From Mycolicibacterium elephantis DSM 44368 (lineage in GTDB: Bacteria > Actinomycetota > Actinomycetes > Mycobacteriales > Mycobacteriaceae): a stretch of 35,507 nt of DNA. Below are positions 1 to 7,223 of this stretch, one piece after another. The stretch lies in contig NZ_ATDN01000031.1 in NCBI RefSeq assembly GCF_004014805.1, forward strand, positions 1 through 35,507, read 5' to 3'. The stretch's first letter is position 1. Each line of letters opens with the position of its first letter. The notes below the pieces were generated by a model. The model was not told the DNA's origin, ran no database searches, and was given only the letters and a program-made list of their open reading frames with translations. The position numbers and the translations under genes were made by a program.

Positions 1-60
1 TTCCCTCACCACTTGACAATGCCTCGCACTTTCCCGCCCGTTTGTCCCTTTGGGGGAAAA

Positions 61-1272
61 TTAGCGCACGAGCATGCGCAGGCGTTGCCAGCCGCGCACC
101 GTCGACGTCGGCGCCAGTTGCGCGCTGTCGTAATCGATGTCCCACTCCGGCCACCGGTTGAGCAGTTCGTCGAGCGCGACCCGGCCCTCCAGCCTCGCGA
201 GGTTCGCCCCCAGGCAATAGTGCAGCCCTTTGCCGAACGTCAGGTGGGAGACGTTGGGCCGGTGGATGTTGAAGGTGTCGGGATCGGAGTAGCGGCGCGG
301 GTCCCTGTTGGCGGCGCCGAAAAGCAGCAGCATGGCGGACCCGGAGGGCACCGTGGTGCCGTAGCACTCGAAATCGCGTGCCATGTACCGCGCGACGTGC
401 GGGCCGGTCGGCTCGAACCGCAGCGTCTCATCGATCGTGCGGGTCAGCAGCGACCGGTCCTCGACGACCTCGCGCCGCTGATCCGGGTGTTCGGCAAGCA
501 CTTTGGCCAGCCAGCCGATGAGGCGCCCGGTCGTCTCGTTGCCCGCGCCCGCGACCACCTGGGTGTAGTGCAGCACCTCTTTGCGGGTCAGCTTGCGCGT
601 CACCCCGTTCTCGTCGGTGAACTCGACGTTCAGCAGCGCGGTCATCAAGTCGTCCGACGGGTTCTTCGAGCGCCACTCGACGTAGTCGGCGTAGATGCTG
701 CCGTCGGCGATCTTGTCGGCGTTCACCACCTTCATCGGGGCGCCCGGCTTTGTCCGCAAGTTGGCATCGTTGGCGTCGCGAACCGAAACCTGTTCGGACT
801 CAGGAATGCCCAGCAGCATGCCGATGACCCGCATCGGCATCATCGACGCGAGTTCAGCGATGATGTCGAAGCTGTCGGATCCGACGAGCGGGTCGAGGCA
901 GCCGACGCAGTAGCGCCGGATCTGGTCCTCGATCTCGGCCATCCGGCGCGGGGTGAACACCCGGGACATCAATCCGCGCAGCATCGTGTGGATCGGCGGA
1001 TCCTCGAACATCATCACGCCCTTGGGCATGTCGAAGTCGGACTTGATGAGTTCGAGGATGTCGCTGCGCTGGTTCGAGAACGTCTCCCAGTTCGACAGGG
1101 CCTTCTCGACGTCGGAATGGCGTGACAACGCCCAGAAGTCGTAGCGCTCGTTGTAGTAGATCGGCGCCTCCTCGCGGAGGCGCGCGTACGTCGGATACGG
1201 GTTGGCGGTGATGTTGACGTCGTAAGGGTCGTAGTAGACGTCGGTATCTGAGCCGGGACTGGCGACGCTCAT
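61..1272 (-). CDS. Cytochrome P450
   Basis: A 403-residue bacterial class I P450, a haem-thiolate monooxygenase that would use ferredoxin and ferredoxin reductase from elsewhere. Visible motifs: the I-helix oxygen-activation segment AGAGNETT at about residues 241-248, the K-helix ExxR as ETLR at 282-285, and the haem-binding loop FGKGLHYCLG with Cys353 as thiolate ligand. Length is normal for the family. The ATG at 1272 is chosen over an in-frame upstream start at 1350 because GAGGAAG lies 5-6 nt before it and the extra 26 residues are low-complexity Arg/Gly. It diverges from a TetR gene with 91 bp between starts, and that gap holds nested inverted repeats, so local repression is likely (inference). 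The MmpS/MmpL genes beyond the TetR suggest a possible role in modifying an exported lipid or drug, but the substrate cannot be read from sequence. Confidence 0.93.
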   Translation of the reverse strand: MSVASPGSDTDVYYDPYDVNITANPYPTYARLREEAPIYYNERYDFWALSRHSDVEKALSNWETFSNQRSDILELIKSDFDMPKGVMMFEDPPIHTMLRGLMSRVFTPRRMAEIEDQIRRYCVGCLDPLVGSDSFDIIAELASMMPMRVIGMLLGIPESEQVSVRDANDANLRTKPGAPMKVVNADKIADGSIYADYVEWRSKNPSDDLMTALLNVEFTDENGVTRKLTRKEVLHYTQVVAGAGNETTGRLIGWLAKVLAEHPDQRREVVEDRSLLTRTIDETLRFEPTGPHVARYMARDFECYGTTVPSGSAMLLLFGAANRDPRRYSDPDTFNIHRPNVSHLTFGKGLHYCLGANLARLEGRVALDELLNRWPEWDIDYDSAQLAPTSTVRGWQRLRMLVR

Positions 1273-1331
1273 GACTTCCTCTGCTCCAACCGGCTGCCGG
1301 CGGCCGCCCCGCCATGCACGCACCCTCGTTG

Positions 1332-1361
1332 TTGGGCGATCGCCCAGCACTTATGCTGGGC
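1332..1361. promoter_or_regulatory. Nested inverted repeats, probable TetR operator
   Basis: The short gap between the divergent P450 and TetR genes holds a perfect 14-bp palindrome, TGGGCGATCGCCCA (1333-1346). It overlaps a second inverted repeat, GCCCAGCA-ctta-TGCTGGGC (1342-1361). The second repeat covers TATGCT (1352-1357), which lies exactly 6 nt before the TetR ATG and fits a mycobacterial -10 for a leaderless transcript. A repressor bound here would block its own promoter and could also affect the P450. Binding by the adjacent TetR is inference from position. Confidence 0.6.
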
Positions 1362-1363
1362 CC

Positions 1364-1960
1364 ATGTCTAGCAGCCCCGTTGACCAGCGGTCAAGGGTTC
1401 CTCGCGAGTCGGCGACGCGAAAGGCGCTGATCGAGGCGACGGCCCAGGTGATGCTGGAAGACGGGTACGCCGCGGCCACCTCGCGGCGGGTCGCGGCCAG
1501 GGCGGGCGTGAAGCCCGCGCTGGTGCACTACTACTTCCCGACCATGGACGACCTCTATCTCGCGGTGCTGCGGGCGGGCGCCGAGGCCAATCTGGCCAAA
1601 CAGCGCCAGGCGTTGGTCGAGGACCAGCCCCTGCACGCGCTCTGGCGGCTCAACAGCACGCACGGGGCCCAGCTGTGGATGGAGTTCATGGCGCTGGCCA
1701 ATCACCGCAAGGCGATCCGCAGCGAGATCGCCGCATACGCCGACCGCTTCGGCGAGGCCGAGGAAGGCGCGATGAGGCTTGCGCTGGCTGCGCACGGAGT
1801 CGACGTCGAGGAGTTTCCGCCCGTGGTCATGTCGATGATCCTGACCAGCCTGGCCCGCGTGCTGCTCCTCGAGCGTGGACTCGGCATCACCCGAGGTCAC
1901 GCCGACGCGCAGGCGTTCGTCGAACGCCATCTGCAACGGTTTGAGGTCCCCACAAGGTGA
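1364..1960 (+). CDS. TetR family transcriptional regulator
   Basis: A 198-residue one-component repressor. The N-terminal helix-turn-helix is clear at about residues 39-58 (TSRRVAARAGVKPALVHYYF), with the usual xxHYYF end of the recognition helix. The C-terminal ligand-binding region is helical and not diagnostic. The ATG at 1364 follows TATGCT at 1352-1357 by 6 nt and has no Shine-Dalgarno sequence, so the mRNA is probably leaderless. It is divergent from the P450 and 161 bp upstream of the co-oriented mmpS. It is the best candidate to control the P450, itself and perhaps mmpS/mmpL; this is inferred from position only. Confidence 0.9.
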   Translation: MSSSPVDQRSRVPRESATRKALIEATAQVMLEDGYAAATSRRVAARAGVKPALVHYYFPTMDDLYLAVLRAGAEANLAKQRQALVEDQPLHALWRLNSTHGAQLWMEFMALANHRKAIRSEIAAYADRFGEAEEGAMRLALAAHGVDVEEFPPVVMSMILTSLARVLLLERGLGITRGHADAQAFVERHLQRFEVPTR

Positions 1961-2095
1961 CCCAAAACGCAAGGTCAGCATGGGAGTGACCAGCAACACA
2001 CTGACTTGAGCTAACCTAGGCCGGAATGAGAAGTTATACGGGCTAAGTACGCACGGCTGAACGCAACCACATACGAAAGCAAGGGGCGCGACAGA

Positions 2096-2125
2096 ATGGA
2101 CGGCACAGGTCGGGGGCGCGCGTGA
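2096..2125 (+). CDS. Possible 9-codon leader ORF overlapping the mmpS start
   Basis: An ATG at 2096 opens a nine-codon frame (MDGTGRGRA) whose TGA shares four bases with the GTG start of mmpS (GTGA). A purine-rich AAGGGG stands about 10 nt before the ATG, while the mmpS GTG itself has only a run of G nearby. The layout would couple mmpS translation to the leader. It may be chance in GC-rich DNA; conservation was not testable. Confidence 0.3.
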   Translation: MDGTGRGRA

Positions 2126-2550
2126 TCGGCCTCGCCAAGAAGGTGTGGATTCCGCTCGTCATCATTCTGGTGATCGGCGTCGCGGGATTCACCGTGCAGC
2201 GTATCCGCACGTTCTTCGGTGCCGAGGGCATCATCACCACCCCGAAGGTGTTCGCAGACGACCCTGAGCCGTTCGACCCGAAGGTCGTCACCTACGAGAT
2301 CTTCGGCACCGGCACGTATGCCGACATCAATTATCTCGATCTCGACGCCAAGCCGATCCGCGTAGACGGCGCGTCGCTGCCGTGGACGCTGACCTTGCAG
2401 ACGACCGCGCCTTCGGCCGCTCCCAACATCGTCGCCCAGGGTGACGGGCAGTCCATCACCTGCCGGATCACCGTCGACGATGAAGTCAAGGACGAGAGAA
2501 CCTCCACCGGCGTGAATGCCCAGACCTTCTGTTACGTGAAATCCGCATGA
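2122..2550 (+). CDS. mmpS: MmpS family membrane protein
   Basis: A 142-residue MmpS: a short cytoplasmic N-terminus, one membrane helix at about residues 8-27, then a periplasmic beta-rich domain containing VTYEIFGTGTYADINYLD and ending near a Cys-containing strand (TFCYV). MmpS proteins are periplasmic adaptors of MmpL transporters, best known for MmpS4/MmpS5 with siderophore export. The GTG at 2122 gives the usual MmpS length and places the membrane helix correctly. The stop overlaps the mmpL start as ATGA (2547-2550), so the two are translationally coupled. A nine-codon leader frame ends on the start codon. Confidence 0.92.
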   Translation: MIGLAKKVWIPLVIILVIGVAGFTVQRIRTFFGAEGIITTPKVFADDPEPFDPKVVTYEIFGTGTYADINYLDLDAKPIRVDGASLPWTLTLQTTAPSAAPNIVAQGDGQSITCRITVDDEVKDERTSTGVNAQTFCYVKSA

Positions 2551-5453
2551 GCGTGCCGACGAGCGAGGCGCCCACCGACGCCTTCCCTCCGGCCAGGCAC
2601 ACCGCACGCCCGTTCATCCCGAGGATGATCCGCAAGTTCGCGGTGCCGATCATCCTGGCCTGGATCCTGCTCATCGCGGTGCTGAATGTCGCTGTGCCGC
2701 AGCTGGAGACGGTCGGCCAGATGCGTGCTGTGTCGATGAGCCCCGAAGAGGCGCCGTCGATGATCGCGATGAAGCGCGTCGGCACCGTCTTCGAGGAGTA
2801 CGACTCCGACAGCTCCGCGATGATCGTCCTGGAGGGCGAAGAGCCGCTCGGTGACGACGCCCGCGCGTTCTACGACAAGATCGTCGCCGCGCTGGAGGCC
2901 GACACCGCACACGTCCAGAGCGTCCAGGACTTCTGGAGCGACCCGCTGACCGCCGCGGGCGCACAGAGCAACGACGGCAAGGCCGTCTACGTGCAGGCCT
3001 ACCTCGCCGGTAACCAGGGCGAGAGCCTGGCCAACGAATCGGTGCAGGCCGTCCAGGACATCGTCGCCGCGGTGCCGCCACCGCCCGGCGTCAAGGCGTA
3101 CGTGACCGGCCCCGCCGCCTTGAGTGCCGACCAGCACATCGCCAGCGACCGCAGCATGCGGCTGATCGAGGCCGTCACCTTCACGGTGATCATCACGATG
3201 CTGCTGCTGGTCTACCGCTCTATCGTCACGGTGCTGGTCACGCTGGTGATGGTCGTCCTGCAGCTGAGCGCGACCCGCGGGGTGGTGTCCTTCCTCGGGT
3301 TCCACGAGATCATCGGGCTCTCACCGTTCGCGACCAACCTGCTGGTCACGTTGGCCATCGCCGCGGGCACCGACTACGCGATCTTCTTGATCGGCCGGTA
3401 TCAGGAAGCCCGAGGTGCCGGCGAAGACCGGGAATCGGCCTTCTACACCATGTTCGGCGGGACGGCCCACGTGGTGCTCGGCTCGGGTTTGACGATCGCT
3501 GGCGCCACCTTCTGCCTGAGCTTCACCCGGCTGCCCTATTTCCAGTCGCTCGGTGTGCCGCTCGCGATCGGCATGGTGACCTGTGTGTTCGCCGCGCTGA
3601 CCCTGGGTTCGTCGATCATCACCGTGGCGAGCCGGTTCGGCAAGGTGCTCGAACCCAAGCGGGCGATGCGGGTGCGCGGATGGCGCAAGATCGGCGCCGC
3701 CGTCGTGCGGTGGCCGGGCCCGATCCTGGTCGCCGCGATCGCGTTGTCGCTGGTCGGTCTGCTGGCCCTGCCGGGCTACCGCACCCACTACAACGACAGG
3801 ACCTACCTGCCGGCGGACCTGCCGGCCAACCTGGGTTACGCGGCCGCCGACCGGCACTTCTCGCAGGCGCGGATGAACCCCGAACTGTTGATGATCGAAA
3901 GCGACCACGATCTGCGCAACTCGGCGGACTTCCTGGTCATCGACAAGATCGCCAAGGCGACCTTCCGGGTTCCGGGGATATCCCGCGTGCAGGCCATCAC
4001 CCGCCCCGACGGCAAGCCCATCGAGCACACCTCGATTCCGTTCCTGATCAGCATGCAGGGCACCACCCAGCAGATGAACCAGAAGTATCTGCAGGACCGG
4101 ATGGCTGACATGCTGGTTCAGGCCGACGAGATGTCCAAGACCATCGAGAACATGGAACGGATGTCGGCGCTGACCGTGCAGATGGCCGACGTCACCCACT
4201 CCATGGTGACGAAGATGAAGGACATGACGGTCAGCGTCGCCGAAATGCGCGACAGCATCGCCAATTTCGACGACTTCTTCCGCCCGATCCGCAACTACTT
4301 CTACTGGGAACCGCACTGCTACAACATCCCGATCTGCTGGGCGTTCCGGTCGGTCTTCGACACCCTCGACGGCATCAACACGATGACCGACGACATTCAG
4401 AACATGCTCCCGGACATGGAGCGCCTCGACGAGCTGATGCCGCAGATGGTCGTGCTGATGCCGTCGATGATCGAGACGATGAAGACCATGCGGACGATGA
4501 TGCTGACCATGTATGCCTCCCAGAAGGGGCTGCAGGATCAGATGGCCGCCATGCAGGAGAACTCGACGGCCATGGGTGACGCGTTCGACGCGTCCATGAA
4601 CGACGACTCCTTCTACCTTCCGCCGGAAGTGTTCGACAACGAAGACTTCAAGAAGGGGATGGAGAACTTCATCTCCCCCGACGGGAAGTCGGTGCGCTTC
4701 ATCATCTCTCACGACGGCGACCCGATGACCCCGGAAGGCATCGCCCGCATCGACGACATCAAGCAGGCGGCCAAGGAGGCGATCAAGGGCACCCCGTTGG
4801 AGGGATCCAAGGTCTATCTGGCGGGCACGGCCGCGGTGTTCAAGGACATGGCCGACGGCAACGTCTACGACCTGACGATCGCGGCGATCGCATCGTTGGC
4901 CCTGATCTTCATCATCATGCTGCTGATCACCCGAAGCGTGGTCGCCGCGGCGGTGATCGTCGGCACGGTGGTGGTGTCGCTGGGCGCCTCGTTCGGCCTG
5001 TCGATCCTCATCTGGCAGCACATCCTCGGGATCAACCTGCACTGGATGGTGATGGCGATGTCGGTCATCATCCTGTTGGCGGTGGGTGCGGACTACAACC
5101 TGCTGCTGGTGGCACGCCTGAAAGAGGAACTGCACGCCGGCATCAACACCGGCATCATCCGGGCGATGGGCGGCAGCGGCTCGGTGGTGACGTCGGCGGG
5201 CCTGGTGTTCGCCTTCACGATGATGTCGATGGCGGTCAGCGAATTGACCGTAATCGGGCAGGTGGGTACCACCATCGGGTTAGGCTTGCTGTTCGACACA
5301 CTGGTGGTCCGTGCCTTCATGACGCCGTCGATCGCGGCGTTGATGGGCAAATGGTTCTGGTGGCCTCAACGGGTCCGTCAGCGACCCGTACCATCGGCGT
5401 GGCCGAAAGTTAGAGAGTTCGCAGAGGCGGGTCAAGAAGGAGGGCAGCGTTGA
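2547..5453 (+). CDS. mmpL: MmpL family RND transporter
   Basis: A full-length 968-residue MmpL, a proton-driven RND exporter of lipids, glycolipids or siderophores across the inner membrane. TM1 is at about residues 31-50. Two 5-helix bundles each carry the Asp-Tyr pair of the proton relay: AAGTDYAIFLIGRY in the first and AVGADYNLLLVARL in the second. The second periplasmic domain contains a long Met-rich, probably coiled-coil stretch (bases ~4050-4600) and the segment NYFYWEPHCYNIP, typical of the MmpL4/MmpL5-like branch. The C-terminus ends soon after KWFWWPQ. It overlaps mmpS by ATGA and the next small gene by TTGA. Cargo is unknown. A frameshifted paralogue lies at 7224-10087. Confidence 0.95.
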   Translation: MSVPTSEAPTDAFPPARHTARPFIPRMIRKFAVPIILAWILLIAVLNVAVPQLETVGQMRAVSMSPEEAPSMIAMKRVGTVFEEYDSDSSAMIVLEGEEPLGDDARAFYDKIVAALEADTAHVQSVQDFWSDPLTAAGAQSNDGKAVYVQAYLAGNQGESLANESVQAVQDIVAAVPPPPGVKAYVTGPAALSADQHIASDRSMRLIEAVTFTVIITMLLLVYRSIVTVLVTLVMVVLQLSATRGVVSFLGFHEIIGLSPFATNLLVTLAIAAGTDYAIFLIGRYQEARGAGEDRESAFYTMFGGTAHVVLGSGLTIAGATFCLSFTRLPYFQSLGVPLAIGMVTCVFAALTLGSSIITVASRFGKVLEPKRAMRVRGWRKIGAAVVRWPGPILVAAIALSLVGLLALPGYRTHYNDRTYLPADLPANLGYAAADRHFSQARMNPELLMIESDHDLRNSADFLVIDKIAKATFRVPGISRVQAITRPDGKPIEHTSIPFLISMQGTTQQMNQKYLQDRMADMLVQADEMSKTIENMERMSALTVQMADVTHSMVTKMKDMTVSVAEMRDSIANFDDFFRPIRNYFYWEPHCYNIPICWAFRSVFDTLDGINTMTDDIQNMLPDMERLDELMPQMVVLMPSMIETMKTMRTMMLTMYASQKGLQDQMAAMQENSTAMGDAFDASMNDDSFYLPPEVFDNEDFKKGMENFISPDGKSVRFIISHDGDPMTPEGIARIDDIKQAAKEAIKGTPLEGSKVYLAGTAAVFKDMADGNVYDLTIAAIASLALIFIIMLLITRSVVAAAVIVGTVVVSLGASFGLSILIWQHILGINLHWMVMAMSVIILLAVGADYNLLLVARLKEELHAGINTGIIRAMGGSGSVVTSAGLVFAFTMMSMAVSELTVIGQVGTTIGLGLLFDTLVVRAFMTPSIAALMGKWFWWPQRVRQRPVPSAWPKVREFAEAGQEGGQR

Positions 5454-5776
5454 AGCGCTCGATAGTCGGAATTGCCTTGACCGCAGCGGCGCTGGCGTTC
5501 GCAGCGCCCGCATCGGCTGATGTCGACAGCGCCTTCGCTGCGGAACTGCACACCTACGGGATCTACGGTCAGAAGGACTTCAACGCCTGGATCGCGAAGA
5601 TCAGCTGCAAACGGTTGCGCAACAACGTCGATCACAACGCCAACGACTCCGCGAAGTTCATCTTCGAGCAGTTGCAGCGGGGTAGCACCACCGAACAGGC
5701 GTGGCAGTTCCTCGGCGCAGGACTACGCACGTATTGTCCAGACAAGCTGCCGATTCTCGACGACGTGGCGCGCTAG
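5450..5776 (+). CDS. Small secreted DUF732-like protein
   Basis: A 108-residue secreted protein. It has a Sec signal peptide (positive MKR, hydrophobic core, ASA cleavage site near residue 23) and a mature helical domain of about 85 residues with two cysteines, Cys53 and Cys96, that could form one disulphide. The spacing (GIYG, SCKRL, WQFLGAGLRTYCP) resembles mycobacterial DUF732 proteins; function is unknown. The TTG start at 5450 overlaps the mmpL TGA as TTGA, and a strong AAGGAGGG sits about 6 nt upstream, which decides the start. The coupling implies production in step with MmpL, possibly as a periplasmic accessory (inference). Confidence 0.8.
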   Translation: MKRSIVGIALTAAALAFAAPASADVDSAFAAELHTYGIYGQKDFNAWIAKISCKRLRNNVDHNANDSAKFIFEQLQRGSTTEQAWQFLGAGLRTYCPDKLPILDDVAR

Positions 5777-5791
5777 CAAGGAGTCCGAACA

Positions 5792-6232
5792 GTGTTACGC
5801 AAGTTCAGCATCGCCCTCGCCGCCGTGGCCAGTGCGGCCGTGATCCTTCCGGCGACCGCGTCGGCGGACGCCACCGAGGACTATCCGATCCCCAGCCGGA
5901 TGCTCAAGACGACGTGCACGGTCGATCAGTACATGGCCGCGGTCCGCGACACCGACCCGGTGTACTACGAGCGCTACATGATCGACTACAAGAACAAGTC
6001 GCCGCAGGTCCAGCAGGGCGCCCGGGACCGCATCTACTGGTACTTCTCGATGGATTACCCGGGTCGCCGTGCCTACTCCGAGAACGTCGCAACGAACATC
6101 TACTACGAGCAGATGGCGTTCGCGTGGCCCAACTGGGCGAAGCTGTTCTTCAACAACAAGGGCGTCGTGGCGCACGGCACCGAGATCTGCGCGAACTACC
6201 CGCCGCACGATCCGTCCGTCTGGGTCTGGTGA
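5792..6232 (+). CDS. Secreted protein of unknown function (DUF5078-like)
   Basis: A 146-residue exported protein. It has a signal peptide with cleavage near ATASA-DA (about residue 25) and a mature part rich in Tyr, Trp and Phe (VYYERYMIDY, IYWYFSMDY, WPNWAKLFF). Two cysteines, Cys42 and Cys133, could pair. It resembles small mycobacterial secreted proteins annotated as DUF5078, but that match is from memory and tentative. GTG 5792 is preceded by AAGGAG. It follows the DUF732-like gene by 15 bp in the same operon as mmpS/mmpL. The aromatic-rich mature domain might bind a lipid or the transporter's periplasmic face; this is speculation. Confidence 0.75.
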   Translation: MLRKFSIALAAVASAAVILPATASADATEDYPIPSRMLKTTCTVDQYMAAVRDTDPVYYERYMIDYKNKSPQVQQGARDRIYWYFSMDYPGRRAYSENVATNIYYEQMAFAWPNWAKLFFNNKGVVAHGTEICANYPPHDPSVWVW

Positions 6233-6249
6233 CCGCGGCCGCTCGACGC

Positions 6250-6960
6250 TTACGGTAGCGCGCTGAGCACCGACCCCAGCGCGTCGGTCATCGGGTCCTG
6301 CGCCGTGGCAACCGGATTGGGAATGGTCGGCGGGGCCGGTTCCTCGACCGCCGCTGCGACGGAAGCCGCGGTGACGGTCACTGCTCCGGCGTCGGCACGC
6401 ACTGGCTGACCAGCCTGCACCACTCCGGGGACGGTCACGACCTTCAGCGACGACCCCGGAGCATCCGGCGGCACCACCGGAACCGAGACCACCGAGGTGC
6501 TGGCGGCCGGTTGCTCCGACGACACGGCCTCGGGCTGCCCGCCGAGCGCCGGCGTCACCGCGAAGAACGCCACCACACCGGTCACCACGAGGGTCGCCGC
6601 GCGCAGGTGCGGGCCGAGCCCAAGGCGACGACGCGCGAGCCTGCTGGGTGACGCGGCGTCGCGGACCGTTAAACCGAGATCCGACAACCATTTCCGAAGC
6701 ATCGACGCTTGGTTTTCGACGTCGTCTGGGTAGCTCAGCGACTCGGACTTCACCACATGACCGCTTGCGTCGGCGATGGCCATGGCGCCGCGGACCGCCG
6801 CCTGATGGCCGGCGAGGTCGTCGCCGGCAGTTTCGGAGGCAACGTCGACGCGGTCGTGGTCGAGAATGGGCGCGTCGGCGCCTGTTCTGTCGTGCAGCGC
6901 CCAGGACAGCCCCGTCGCAGTCATCGAAAGCCTGAGCACTGTCTGCACCGCTGCCCCCAT
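6250..6960 (-). CDS. DUF7159-like membrane protein
   Basis: A 236-residue protein convergent with the preceding operon (17 bp gap). The N-terminal part (VLRLSMTATGLSWALHD, ILDHDRVDV) resembles the mycobacterial DUF7159 module. After a basic stretch there is one membrane helix (AATLVVTGVVAFFAVTPAL) and a Pro/Ala/Val-rich low-complexity tail of about 100 residues, presumably outside the membrane. ATG 6960 is preferred because related proteins begin a few residues before the LSMT motif; an in-frame TTG at 6990 is possible. Function is unknown. It sits between two MmpL genes but on the opposite strand, so co-transcription is not expected. Confidence 0.7.
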   Translation of the reverse strand: MGAAVQTVLRLSMTATGLSWALHDRTGADAPILDHDRVDVASETAGDDLAGHQAAVRGAMAIADASGHVVKSESLSYPDDVENQASMLRKWLSDLGLTVRDAASPSRLARRRLGLGPHLRAATLVVTGVVAFFAVTPALGGQPEAVSSEQPAASTSVVSVPVVPPDAPGSSLKVVTVPGVVQAGQPVRADAGAVTVTAASVAAAVEEPAPPTIPNPVATAQDPMTDALGSVLSALP

Positions 6961-7223
6961 CCCTGTCGAACCGCCGAGCGTTATAGCCAATATCGCTGCT
7001 GAGGCGATTGCGTTACGGACGCGTCAACGTCGGGGTTGCTCGGCGACGCGTCAGACGGCGGTTTCGGAGGCCACCGATCCGGCCCCTAGAATGTTGCGCG
7101 CTGCCACCGTCGGTCACCGACGTCGCAGGCCCGCAGGGGTAGCGCGCCGAATGGAACCCGAATCTGGTAAAAACTAAGACGGCCTAACACGCTAGGGAGG
7201 AGCTCCGCCGAGGTGATTGGCTG

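Noticed and set aside
45..66. Terminator after the P450 gene
   Set aside because: The TCCCTTTGGGGGA hairpin has a stem of about four pairs and no U-tract on the minus strand.
13..1125. Long plus-strand open frame opposite the P450 gene
   Set aside because: It is antisense to a clear P450, has biased Arg/Val/His-rich composition and shows no domain; such frames are common in GC-rich DNA.
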